8,358 nt of DNA from positions 1 to 8,358 of the forward strand of contig CALFCS010000177.1 of assembly GCA_937950565.1 (NCBI GenBank), given 5' to 3'. How positions within the stretch are numbered: position 1 is the stretch's first letter; every line of letters starts with the position of its first letter. The stretch is from an uncultured Lachnospiraceae bacterium. GTDB taxonomy: Bacteria; Bacillota; Clostridia; Lachnospirales; Lachnospiraceae. A program made the translations under genes and the position numbers. The notes below the pieces were generated by a model. The model was not told where the DNA came from and did no database searches. It was given only the letters and a program-made list of their open reading frames with translations. This document shows, one piece after another, positions 1 to 6,460 of this stretch.

Positions 1-12
1 GTAAGGAAGATT

Positions 13-570
13 ATGAACCCGGGCTGGTTTACCAAAAAGTATTTTGAAAAGAGTGGAGAGAAAATTGATGCTTCGAAACCCGATATGGATGTAGAGCTTC
101 TTACCATAAATGAATATTCAAGACCCGGGACCAAGACACAGAAGATTAAGGGAATCGTTGTACATTATACTGCGAACCCCGGGGCGACGGCGATGGGCAA
201 CCGAAATTATTTTGAAGGATTAAAGGATAGTCATGATACAAAAGCCAGCAGCAATTTTATTGTGGGTCTGGATGGGGAGATTATTCAGTGCGTGCCGACA
301 TGGGAGGTGGCATACGCCTCCAATGAGCGGAATATCGATACGGTTTCCATTGAATGCTGTCATCCGGATGAAACCGGGAAATTTAATGAAAGCACATACC
401 GCTCCATGGTACAATTGTGTGCGTGGCTGTGCCTGAAGTTTGACTTGGACGAAGGGGACCTGCTTAGGCATTATGATGTTACCGGGAAGAATTGTCCCAA
501 ATATTTTGTGGAAAATGTGGATGCATGGGAGCAGTTCCAGAAAGATGTGGGGAAGGCAATGAAACAGTAG
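13..570 (+). CDS. N-acetylmuramoyl-L-alanine amidase (amidase_2/PGRP fold)
   Basis: Zinc amidase that cuts the bond between N-acetylmuramic acid and L-alanine in peptidoglycan. The amidase_2 (T7 lysozyme/PGRP) fold is shown by VVHYTANPG with zinc ligand H51, the substrate-shielding stretch SSNFIVGLDGEIIQ, SIECCHPDE, and LLRHYDVTGKNCP carrying H153 and C161. K159 sits two residues before the cysteine, as the catalytic lysine does in T7 lysozyme. The domain fills about residues 30-180. The ATG at 13 has an AAGGAAG box at 3-9, but the frame is open to the window edge, and relatives often carry an N-terminal membrane segment. The true start may therefore lie outside, and this version has no visible export signal. 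There is no terminator between it and aroK. Family call is firm; the start and cellular location are not. Confidence 0.9.
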   Translation: MNPGWFTKKYFEKSGEKIDASKPDMDVELLTINEYSRPGTKTQKIKGIVVHYTANPGATAMGNRNYFEGLKDSHDTKASSNFIVGLDGEIIQCVPTWEVAYASNERNIDTVSIECCHPDETGKFNESTYRSMVQLCAWLCLKFDLDEGDLLRHYDVTGKNCPKYFVENVDAWEQFQKDVGKAMKQ

Positions 571-587
571 TGCTTTTCGGAAAAATA

Positions 588-596
588 TGCTATACT
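588..596 (+). promoter_or_regulatory. Extended -10 promoter candidate for the aroK operon
   Basis: TGC-TATACT at 588-596 is an extended -10 element about 37 bases before the aroK start. No good -35 box stands 17-18 bases upstream, so the call rests on the TG extension alone. It would give the shikimate operon its own start separate from the amidase gene. Confidence 0.4.
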
Positions 597-632
597 TATC
601 CGGTGTAAGAAAAAGAAATGAGGACATTATAG

Positions 633-1163
633 ATGCAGAAGAAGTTTCATTATAATATTGCGCTGATTGGATTTATGGGAGCAGGGAAGAGTACAGTTTC
701 AGAACATCTTGGCAGAATGCTGGATATGGAAATTATTGAAATGGACCAGCTGATTTCCAGGAGGGAAGGGATGCGTATTTCTGATATTTTTGAAAAACAC
801 GGAGAGGAGTATTTCCGGACTCTGGAGACGAAGCTTCTGATAGAATTACAGACCGGAAAGAATGTCATTATATCCTGCGGCGGTGGTGTTGCCATGCGGG
901 AAAAGAATGTACAGGAAATAAAAAAGAACGGACGGATTGTTCTTCTTCGTGCGACGCCCCGGACGATTCTTGCGCGTGTTGGAAACAGCGACGACAGGCC
1001 GCTTCTTGCCGGACGCAAGGATGTAGAATCCATCAGCAGGATGATGGAAACTCGCCGGGAAAAGTATGAGGCGGCGGCAGACATTATCGTAGATACGGAT
1101 GAAAAGGATGTATCACAGATATGTGAGGAAATTATCCAGAAATTATTAGAAAAGGACAGGTAA
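633..1163 (+). CDS. aroK: Shikimate kinase
   Basis: Phosphorylates shikimate to shikimate 3-phosphate with ATP, the fifth step of the shikimate pathway, in the cytoplasm. The 176 residues match the usual family length. Walker A is GFMGAGKST at 13-21. The shikimate/Mg motif reads E36-M-D38, with glutamate where many family members have the first aspartate of DxD; D38 is the expected shikimate ligand. The IFEKHGEEYFR segment ends in R62, the GGG motif is at 83-85, the LID arginine is R122 in DDRPLL, and R141 precedes Y145 in RREKY, the second substrate arginine. The start has a TGAGGA box 8 bases upstream. The stop is one base before the yqeG-like start, so the two are cotranscribed. With aroD two genes on, this is a shikimate operon. 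All main catalytic positions are present. Confidence 0.95.
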   Translation: MQKKFHYNIALIGFMGAGKSTVSEHLGRMLDMEIIEMDQLISRREGMRISDIFEKHGEEYFRTLETKLLIELQTGKNVIISCGGGVAMREKNVQEIKKNGRIVLLRATPRTILARVGNSDDRPLLAGRKDVESISRMMETRREKYEAAADIIVDTDEKDVSQICEEIIQKLLEKDR

Positions 1164-1164
1164 A

Positions 1165-1671
1165 ATGTTTCAGGTTTTTTATCCGGATGCGTATGTTGCA
1201 TCCACGTATGTGATTGATTTTGAGGCGTTGTATGAAAAAGGTTACCGGGGAATTATCTTTGATATTGACAATACATTAGTTCCTCATGGCGCCCCGGCGG
1301 ATGAACGCGCGGTCAGACTGTTTGAACGTCTTAGAAAAACGGGTTTTGATATGTGTCTGATTTCGAATAATCAGGAGCCGAGAGTAAAGCCCTTCGCAGA
1401 TAAAGTGAAAAGTAAATATGTATTTGATGCACATAAGCCTTCTACAAAAAATTATAAAAAAGCGATGGGGCTGATGCATACTGATGAAACCTCAACCATA
1501 TTTATCGGAGACCAGCTGTTTACAGATGTGTGGGGAGCAAAAAGAAGCGGAATCAGGAGTATTCTTGTAAAACCGATTCATCCAAAAGAAGAGATACAGA
1601 TTGTTCTGAAAAGGTATTTGGAAAAAATTGTTCTCTATTTTTATAAGAGGGATAAAAGAAGGAAGGTTTGA
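1165..1671 (+). CDS. YqeG-family HAD-IIIA phosphatase
   Basis: Cytoplasmic HAD-superfamily hydrolase of the YqeG type, a family common in Firmicutes whose substrate is not settled. The four HAD motifs are in order: FDIDNTLV with nucleophile D33 and acid/base D35; LISNNQE with S67; AHKPSTKNY with K91; and IGDQLFTDVWGAKRSG with D116 and D121. The length of 168 residues fits subclass IIIA, which lacks a large cap. The lysine/arginine-rich tail (YFYKRDKRRKV) is typical of the family. It starts one base after the aroK stop with AAGGACAGG just upstream, and its stop is about 30 bases before the preferred aroD start. Lying between aroK and aroD it may serve a related process, but that is only context. 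The enzyme class is secure and the substrate unknown. Confidence 0.9.
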   Translation: MFQVFYPDAYVASTYVIDFEALYEKGYRGIIFDIDNTLVPHGAPADERAVRLFERLRKTGFDMCLISNNQEPRVKPFADKVKSKYVFDAHKPSTKNYKKAMGLMHTDETSTIFIGDQLFTDVWGAKRSGIRSILVKPIHPKEEIQIVLKRYLEKIVLYFYKRDKRRKV

Positions 1672-1700
1672 AGACGCATATGGACGGGGATAACGGAGAA

Positions 1701-2462
1701 ATGAAAATAAAACCGCTTAAAATAAGAGATATTAAAATCGGGGAAGGAATTCCCAAAATCTGCATACCTATTACAGGATGTACCAAAGAAGAGATTAGAA
1801 AGGAAGCGGAAGCCCTAAAAGAACTGCCGGCAGATATGGTGGAATGGCGGGCAGACTGGTTTGAAGAAGTTTTCGATGGAGAAAAGGTAAAGGAAATCCT
1901 TGCCGGACTGAGGAAAACACTGGGTAACCTGCCGCTTCTGTTTACTTTCCGGACAGCTTCTGAAGGTGGGGAGAAGGAGGCAGAAGGCGCGGAATACGAG
2001 AGGCTCAATCAGACGGCGGTGTCTTCCGGATGTGTGGATCTGATTGATGTGGAACTTTTTGCCGGAGATGCTGTTGTGGAGAGGATGATACGAAATGCGC
2101 ATGAATCTGGCGTAAAGGTTGTGGCATCCAATCATGATTTTTATAAAACTCCGGAAAAGGGAGAGCTTATCCGCCGTTTGTGCAAAATGCAGGAATTGGG
2201 CGCTGATATCTTGAAGGTGGCTGTTATGCCACAGAACAGACAGGATGTATTGACGCTTCTTGCGGCGACTGAGGAGATGAACCGGATTTATGCACAGCGA
2301 CCTGTTGTCACGATGTCTATGTCGGAAATGGGAATGATAAGCCGTCTGTGCGGACAGATATTTGGCTCAGCGATTACGTTCGGTTCGGCCGGGAAAGCAT
2401 CGGCTCCGGGACAGATGAAGGCAGAGGAATTAAAGACTGTGTTAACGATTTTGGGAAAATAA
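1701..2462 (+). CDS. aroD: Type I 3-dehydroquinate dehydratase
   Basis: Dehydrates 3-dehydroquinate to 3-dehydroshikimate through a Schiff base, the third shikimate step. From ATG 1701 the protein has 254 residues. Recognised positions are E48 and R50 in VEWRAD, R84 in FTFRT, catalytic H145 in ASNHDFYKTP, Schiff-base K172 in ADILKVAVMP, R215 in MISRLCG, and S234/Q238 in the closing loop KASAPGQ. All sit two residues after their E. coli AroD counterparts (H143, K170, R213), which favours this start. Earlier in-frame starts exist at TTG 1668, overlapping the previous stop, and ATG 1680, with an AGGAAGG box 13 bases away. The box before 1701 (GGAG) is unusually close, so the start is uncertain by up to 11 codons. 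It is the third gene of the aroK operon. Function is certain. Confidence 0.95.
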   Translation: MKIKPLKIRDIKIGEGIPKICIPITGCTKEEIRKEAEALKELPADMVEWRADWFEEVFDGEKVKEILAGLRKTLGNLPLLFTFRTASEGGEKEAEGAEYERLNQTAVSSGCVDLIDVELFAGDAVVERMIRNAHESGVKVVASNHDFYKTPEKGELIRRLCKMQELGADILKVAVMPQNRQDVLTLLAATEEMNRIYAQRPVVTMSMSEMGMISRLCGQIFGSAITFGSAGKASAPGQMKAEELKTVLTILGK

Positions 2463-2505
2463 TTAAGCGAGTTAATACAGATTACAAGAAAATAGAAAAA
2501 TATAG

Positions 2506-2534
2506 TTGAAAATTAGCATGCTTTATTATAGAAT
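2506..2534 (+). promoter_or_regulatory. Promoter of efp
   Basis: A -35 TTGAAA at 2506-2511 and a -10 TAGAAT at 2529-2534 are separated by 17 bases, in AT-rich DNA between aroD and efp. The predicted transcript would start near 2541, giving a leader of about 50 bases. efp can therefore be expressed apart from the aro operon; no terminator hairpin was seen after aroD, so read-through is also possible. Confidence 0.6.
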
Positions 2535-2590
2535 TAAAAAGATAAAACGTATTAAGCGCTATTCGGGCGTGACTAAGGAGGATTTATGTA

Positions 2591-3148
2591 ATGGCAGATG
2601 CTTATATTGAGAAAGGTACCACATATGAAATTGACGGAAAAGTATATGAATGTCTGGAATTCTTACATGTAAAACCAGGTAAGGGTTCTGCTTTTGTCCG
2701 TACTAAGCTTAAAGATATTATTAATGGCGGTGTCGTTGAGCGTACGTTTAATCCGTCGAAGGATGTTTTGAAGAAAGCATTTATTGACAGAAAATCCGTT
2801 CAGTATCTTTATAAAGACGGAAATTTGTATTATTTCATGGATATGGAAACATTTGAGCAGACACCGGTAGATGAGGCAGATGTAGGGGATTCCCTTAAGT
2901 TTGTAAAAGAGAATGAGATGGTAACCATGAAGTCTTATCAGGGCAAAGTGTTTGCTATTGAGCCGCCGTTTACGGTAGAACTTCTGATTACCGAGTCTGA
3001 GCCAGGTGTGAAGGGTAACACTGCAACAGGCGCTACAAAGCCGGCAATTGTTGAGACGGGCGCTCAGGTTATGGTTCCGCTGTTTGTAGAGCAGGGTGAG
3101 AAGATTAAGATTGATACTCGTACAGGAGAATATCTGTCCAGAGCATAG
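2591..3148 (+). CDS. efp: Elongation factor P
   Basis: Binds the ribosome between the P and E sites and relieves stalling at consecutive prolines. The 185 residues are the standard length for three beta-barrel domains: a KOW-like domain (about 1-65), then two OB-type domains. The loop HVKPGKGSAF places K31 at the tip position that is modified in many bacteria (K34 in E. coli, K32 in Bacillus). The conserved C-terminal signature runs from EPGVKGNTATGATKPA to KIDTRTGEYLSR. The N-terminus (MADAYIEKGTTYE) differs from the common MISAGDF-type start and is one residue shorter. AAGGAGG at 2575-2581 gives 9 bases of spacing. An ATG-TAA dipair at 2586-2591 overlaps the start codon. No modification enzyme lies in the window. 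Confidence 0.97.
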   Translation: MADAYIEKGTTYEIDGKVYECLEFLHVKPGKGSAFVRTKLKDIINGGVVERTFNPSKDVLKKAFIDRKSVQYLYKDGNLYYFMDMETFEQTPVDEADVGDSLKFVKENEMVTMKSYQGKVFAIEPPFTVELLITESEPGVKGNTATGATKPAIVETGAQVMVPLFVEQGEKIKIDTRTGEYLSRA

Positions 3149-3183
3149 GAATGTTTCCGGGAAAATTTAAGAAACCAGGAAAG

Positions 3184-3216
3184 AAAAAAGTCTTGCATTT
3201 TATGCAGGGCTTTTTT
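3184..3216 (+). terminator. Rho-independent terminator of efp
   Basis: A 14-pair stem including G-U pairs (left arm 3185-3198, right arm 3202-3215) closes a TTT loop and runs into six T residues, 36 bases after the efp stop. The arms contain the -35 and -10 boxes of a likely promoter for the next gene. Confidence 0.88.
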
Positions 3217-3221
3217 ATAAT
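3193..3221 (+). promoter_or_regulatory. Promoter of the DUF5688 gene, nested in the efp terminator
   Basis: TTGCAT at 3193-3198 and TATAAT at 3216-3221 are 17 bases apart. The -35 box lies in the terminator stem and the -10 box begins at the last T of its tail. A transcript from about 3228 would have a leader of roughly 50 bases before the ATG at 3281. Confidence 0.55.
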
Positions 3222-3280
3222 GTTTATACCATAATATTCAAACACAAAAATATTGCTGCCTGATACAGAAAGGAAAAAAT

Positions 3281-4156
3281 ATGACATTTTATCAGTTTGT
3301 GGAGGCAGTGGAATCAAATGTACAAAGGGAGGTGGCAAGTGGCGTAAGCGTCAGTATCCATACTGCGCAGAAGAATAATGGAATATGCAGAAAAGGTATA
3401 TCGCTCTCCGAAAGGGGAAGCAATATATCACCGACTATCTATCTGGAGGAGTATTACCGCCAGTTTCAGAAGGGATATTCTGTTGAGGATATTGTACAGG
3501 AGATTTTGCTTCTATATGGGAAAATTCGTTTCCCAAAGCCGTGGAAGGAAGAAACCTTAAAAGATTATCCTGTACTGAAGAACAGAATTCTTTATCGTAT
3601 CGTAAATCGTCAGGCAAATCGGGAACTGTTAAAAGAAGTACCGAGCGTGCCATATCTTAATCTTTCAATTGTATTTCACGTATTATTAGAAATAAATACC
3701 TGTGGGATTGCAACAATGCCGGTAAGAAATGAACATTTAAAGATGTGGAAGGTTACTTGTGAGGAGATTTATAAACAGGCTTGTCAGAATACACACAAAA
3801 TATTTCCCTGCGAATTTAAGTCCATGCATGCAATGATTGCAGAGCTTACAGGTGTAGAAGATAAAGAAAGAGAAGATGAAATGTATGTGCTGAGTAATGA
3901 AATCCGAAGCTTTGGGGCGGCGGCAATTCTTTATCCGGGGTGTCTTAAAAAGATTCGGGATTATCTGGGTGAAGATTATTATGTTCTTCCAAGCAGCGTA
4001 CATGAGGTGATTGTTGTACGGGAAAGTACTGCACCGGACAAAAGGTACTTGAACGAGATGGTGTCAGAAATTAATGAAAGCCAGGTGGAGGCAGAAGAAG
4101 TCCTGTCGGACAATGCATATTTTTACAGCGCCAGTCAGGGGCGTCTGAGTCTTTAA
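3281..4156 (+). CDS. DUF5688 family protein of unknown function
   Basis: A 291-residue soluble protein. It resembles the DUF5688 family, abundant in gut Lachnospiraceae and without known function. The family hallmark is the stretch MYVLSNEIRSFGAAAILYPG followed by LGEDYYVLPSSVHEVIVV at about residues 205-247. Near the N-terminus, YSVEDIVQEILLLY is also typical, followed by a stretch rich in basic and aromatic residues (VLKNRILYRIVNRQANRELL). No signal peptide or membrane segment was seen, so it should be cytoplasmic. The start has AGGA at 3271-3274, 6 bases upstream. It is transcribed alone, with a nested promoter before it and a hairpin after it. I cannot assign a function; the family assignment is from memory of the conserved signature. 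Confidence 0.85.
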   Translation: MTFYQFVEAVESNVQREVASGVSVSIHTAQKNNGICRKGISLSERGSNISPTIYLEEYYRQFQKGYSVEDIVQEILLLYGKIRFPKPWKEETLKDYPVLKNRILYRIVNRQANRELLKEVPSVPYLNLSIVFHVLLEINTCGIATMPVRNEHLKMWKVTCEEIYKQACQNTHKIFPCEFKSMHAMIAELTGVEDKEREDEMYVLSNEIRSFGAAAILYPGCLKKIRDYLGEDYYVLPSSVHEVIVVRESTAPDKRYLNEMVSEINESQVEAEEVLSDNAYFYSASQGRLSL

Positions 4157-4178
4157 AATGAAATAAAAAATAAAAGAT

Positions 4179-4220
4179 AAAGGAAATGTGCGATTTGTCG
4201 ATAGCATTTCCTTTACTTTA
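4179..4220 (+). terminator. Hairpin terminator after the DUF5688 gene
   Basis: A perfect 10-bp stem (AAAGGAAATG at 4179-4188 with CATTTCCTTT at 4205-4214) encloses a 16-base loop with a small inner CGA/TCG stem. T-rich sequence follows rather than a pure T run, and the 5' flank is A-rich. It is reasonable as a terminator, though weaker than the others here. Confidence 0.65.
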
Positions 4221-4240
4221 TTTGGAAAATGTGTTACTAT
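4212..4240 (+). promoter_or_regulatory. Promoter of tRNA-Arg
   Basis: TTTACT at 4212-4217 and TGT-TACTAT (TG extension at 4232-4233, -10 at 4235-4240) are 17 bases apart. The predicted start near 4247 leaves a leader of about 25 bases before the tRNA. The -35 box overlaps the end of the preceding terminator stem. Confidence 0.5.
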
Positions 4241-4270
4241 TACAAAGGTGATTTTATATCATTTATTTAT

Positions 4271-4342
4271 GCACCCGTAGCTCAGGGGATAGAGCACCGC
4301 CCTCCGGAGGCGGGAGCGGCGGTTCGAATCCGCCCGGGTGTG
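4271..4342 (+). tRNA. tRNA-Arg (anticodon CCG)
   Basis: Full cloverleaf. Acceptor 4271-4277 pairs with 4335-4341, with a G-U first pair. The D stem GCTC/GAGC encloses AGGGGATA. The anticodon stem CCGCC/GGCGG (4297-4301 with 4309-4313) has a loop giving anticodon CCG at 4304-4306. A four-base variable loop and the T arm GGCGG-TTCGAAT-CCGCC complete it. It reads the arginine codon CGG. The discriminator is G4342 and no CCA is encoded, so CCA must be added after transcription. A 6-bp hairpin (GTACTG/CAGTAC) starts at the discriminator but has no T run, so transcription may continue into the gene at 4383. Confidence 0.97.
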
Positions 4343-4382
4343 TACTGAAAAGAAACAGTACTGATTGTGTGGGAGGTAGGCG

Positions 4383-4973
4383 ATGAGGAAGAGACGCATC
4401 GTTCCCTGGCTGCTTGCATTTGCCGTTGTGGCTGCGGGATTTGGTCTTACCAGAGAAAAAGCACAGGAGGTACAGAAGATAAATGCAAAGGTTGTGGAAG
4501 TGGGAAATATTGGGTATGGTTCGATGGAGCTGAATCCGCTTCGGGAAGATCAATATCCGAAGCTTTCACAGACGGTGAAGGAATATTATGCAACCCTGCG
4601 TAAGGATTCCGGATTTATAGAGTATTATGATAATGTCCGGGTATACACAAAGCATGGGAAAACTGCGGGAACATATATTGCGTTTGTTACCTATGAGATG
4701 AAAATAAAAGATATTTATACCAAGGTGCCGGGACTTGGGACTCTGTATATTACGAAGGAAAATATGGAGGAAGATACTTACCGGATTGAGAAGGACAAGC
4801 ATAGCCCGCAAGTGAAACAGTGTGTTGCCGCATTGAGCGAGCATGAAGATGTGCAGGAACTGCTTGCAGAGGTAAATGCAAGATATGAACAGGCTGTGAA
4901 TTCAGATGCACTTTTAAAAGAAGCATTGACTGACTTGAAAAATGCATATGAAAGACAGGCGGAAAGTGAATAA
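4383..4973 (+). CDS. Unrecognised N-terminally anchored or exported protein
   Basis: A 196-residue protein. It opens with MRKRR and a hydrophobic segment at about 6-22 (PWLLAFAVVAAGFGL), fitting a signal anchor or signal peptide; there is no lipobox cysteine. The exported part has a central region YYDNVRVYTKHGKTAGTYIAFVTYEMKIKDIYTKVPGLGTLYI. Its alternating strand pattern recalls NTF2-like folds, but this is only an impression. The last 60 residues look helical and charged. The start has GGAGG at 4372-4376 with 6 bases of spacing. It lies 40 bases after the tRNA with no obvious promoter, so it may share the tRNA transcript. A strong hairpin follows, separating it from htrA. I do not recognise a named family; a cell-envelope role beside the HtrA protease is inference. 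Confidence 0.8.
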   Translation: MRKRRIVPWLLAFAVVAAGFGLTREKAQEVQKINAKVVEVGNIGYGSMELNPLREDQYPKLSQTVKEYYATLRKDSGFIEYYDNVRVYTKHGKTAGTYIAFVTYEMKIKDIYTKVPGLGTLYITKENMEEDTYRIEKDKHSPQVKQCVAALSEHEDVQELLAEVNARYEQAVNSDALLKEALTDLKNAYERQAESE

Positions 4974-4983
4974 TTGAAAATAC

Positions 4984-5026
4984 AGGCCGGCCCGAATGAA
5001 GGGGCTGGTCTTTGTATATTCTTTTT
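4984..5026 (+). terminator. Rho-independent terminator
   Basis: A GC-rich 10-pair stem with two G-U pairs (AGGCCGGCCC at 4984-4993 with GGGCTGGTCT at 5002-5011) has an 8-base loop. It is followed by the T-rich tail TTGTATATTCTTTTT. It begins about 10 bases after the stop of the anchored protein gene. Confidence 0.85.
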
Positions 5027-5039
5027 ATATAATTTGAAA

Positions 5040-5091
5040 TTTAAACAAACTTTTATCACAATTTGAACACATTTAAGCATTACACTAGGTA
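5040..5091 (+). promoter_or_regulatory. htrA control region with helically phased repeats
   Basis: Related decamers begin with TTT exactly 10 bases apart at 5052 (TTTATCACAA), 5062 (TTTGAACACA) and 5072 (TTTAAGCATT). A fourth, TTTAAACAAAC, starts at 5040. Possible core elements are weak: TTGAAC at 5063-5068 with TAGGTA at 5086-5091 (17-base spacing), or TACACT at 5081-5086 without a proper -35 box. Direct repeats spaced by one helical turn next to a poor core promoter are what OmpR-family response regulators often use. Intrinsic curvature from phased T-tracts is the other reading. Confidence 0.45.
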
Positions 5092-5127
5092 CATAAAAGA
5101 AATGAAATGATGGAAGGAGAAAAAATT

Positions 5128-6375
5128 ATGGATAATCAATATAGTTATTATACACCGGAGCAGGATTATAATCAGCCGGAGCAGGAACCGAAAAAGAAGA
5201 AAAAAGTGCCAAAGGCAGTGAAGGTAATATGTGTCGGGCTGGCATTTGGATTAGTGGCAGGACTTACCTTTCAGGCGGTCAATGTTGTGACCGGCAAGAT
5301 ATTTGAAACTGTGGTAGGAGAAAAGAAGAGCGCCAAGACGGTAGAAAAGGTAGACAGTGCAAAGCTTACAACATCTTCCGCGGGAAGTGTAACATCAGAA
5401 ATCACAGAGATAGCACAGAATGCAATGCCGTCAGTTGTATCCATTACTAATATGAGCATTACGGAAGTGCAGAGCTTTTTTGGCGGTATCCATGAGCAGG
5501 AAAGTGTAAGTGCAGGCTCTGGAATTATTATCAGCCAAAATGAGGACGAACTTCTGATTCTTACAAATAACCATGTAGTAGAGGGAAGTAATACTTTGAC
5601 AGTATCCTTTATTGATGAGTCCAGTGTGGAAGCGAATATAAAAGGAACAGATGCAAACAGGGATCTGGCTGTAGTGGCAGTTAAACTGGAAGATATTGAT
5701 GATGAGACGATGGATGAGATTGCGGTAGCAACTCTTGGAGATTCTACAAAATTAAAAGTAGGTGAGCCTGCAATTGCAATTGGAAATGCGTTGGGATATG
5801 GACAATCTGTGACAAGTGGTATTGTATCTGCGACAAAACGTACACTGGAAGGATTCGAGGGCGAGCTGATTCAGACGGATGCTGCGATTAATCCGGGAAA
5901 CAGCGGAGGCGCACTTTTGAATGCAAACGGAGAAGTGATTGGTGTTAATACCGTGAAAATTGCGGTTAATGAAGTAGAGGGAATTGGATATGCAATTCCG
6001 ATATCCGATGTAAGCGATATGATTACAGAGCTTATGAACCGCGAGACCAGAACAAAGGTTGCGGAAGGTGAGCAGGGATATCTTGGAATCGAAGGCGAGG
6101 ATGTAACAAGCAGCAGCGCTCAGATGTATGGAATGCCGGTGGGAGTCTATATTTACAGACTGGAGAAAAATGGAGCAGCTGACAGGGCAGGGCTTTCAAA
6201 GGGTTCTATTATCACTGCGCTTGGAGGAACCAGTGTGAATGATATGGAATCTTTAAAAGAACAGCTTCAATATTACCGTGCAGGGGAAACAGTAGAGGTA
6301 ACGGTACAGATTCCGAGTGAAAGTGGTGAATATAAGGAAAAGACAGTAGAAGTTACCCTTGGAAGAAAGTCATAA
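5128..6375 (+). CDS. htrA: HtrA/DegP-type membrane-anchored serine protease
   Basis: Envelope quality-control protease acting outside the membrane on misfolded exported proteins. From ATG 5128 it has 415 residues. An acidic, glutamine/tyrosine-rich cytoplasmic tail ends in KKKKK, and a single membrane segment follows at about 31-52. A linker leads to the trypsin-like domain (about 88-310). The catalytic triad is H149 (TNNHVVEG), D179 (NRDLAVV) and S259 (NPGNSGGALL). One PDZ domain runs from Y318 (YLGIEG) to about residue 410. The architecture is that of Gram-positive HtrA. Start 5128 is chosen because AAGGAG at 5114-5119 lies 8 bases before it; upstream in-frame ATGs at 5107 and 5110 have no comparable site. 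Phased repeats upstream suggest response-regulator control, as known for htrA in other Firmicutes. Its 3' end holds the promoter of the next gene. Confidence 0.95.
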   Translation: MDNQYSYYTPEQDYNQPEQEPKKKKKVPKAVKVICVGLAFGLVAGLTFQAVNVVTGKIFETVVGEKKSAKTVEKVDSAKLTTSSAGSVTSEITEIAQNAMPSVVSITNMSITEVQSFFGGIHEQESVSAGSGIIISQNEDELLILTNNHVVEGSNTLTVSFIDESSVEANIKGTDANRDLAVVAVKLEDIDDETMDEIAVATLGDSTKLKVGEPAIAIGNALGYGQSVTSGIVSATKRTLEGFEGELIQTDAAINPGNSGGALLNANGEVIGVNTVKIAVNEVEGIGYAIPISDVSDMITELMNRETRTKVAEGEQGYLGIEGEDVTSSSAQMYGMPVGVYIYRLEKNGAADRAGLSKGSIITALGGTSVNDMESLKEQLQYYRAGETVEVTVQIPSESGEYKEKTVEVTLGRKS

Positions 6376-6387
6376 TGGTGGTATAAT
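6359..6387 (+). promoter_or_regulatory. Promoter of the zinc-ribbon gene, starting inside htrA
   Basis: TTGGAA at 6359-6364 and TGG-TATAAT (TG at 6379-6380, -10 at 6382-6387) are 17 bases apart: a consensus extended -10 with a good -35. The -35 box is within the last htrA codons. A start near 6394 gives a leader of about 65 bases. This is the best-formed promoter in the housekeeping part of the window. Confidence 0.75.
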
Positions 6388-6460
6388 GTAAATAATAGGC
6401 GGCGGACACAGAAGTTTGCTGCGGATATATTAAGTACATTACGAGGAGGAAAAACTACCA

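Noticed and set aside
220..627. Minus-strand frame opposite the amidase, and similar long minus frames opposite aroK and aroD
   Set aside because: The plus-strand genes carry full catalytic motifs; the antisense products are rich in S, F, H and I and show no motif or ribosome site.
2463..2590. Riboswitch or attenuator in the aroD-efp gap
   Set aside because: No stable paired domain or terminator/antiterminator was found; the gap is explained by a promoter and a short leader.
4271..4342. tRNA-Arg as an integration site for a mobile element
   Set aside because: No repeat of the tRNA 3' end was seen elsewhere in the window, no integrase is next to it, and the flanking genes look native.
4342..4361. 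Hairpin GTACTG/CAGTAC right after tRNA-Arg as a terminator
   Set aside because: The stem is only 6 bp, the loop is A-rich and no T run follows. It may aid 3' processing but does not look like a terminator.
5190..5215. A-rich lysine codons near the htrA start as a programmed frameshift site
   Set aside because: The A runs are interrupted by G, and the zero frame continues into a complete protease, so no alternative product is needed.
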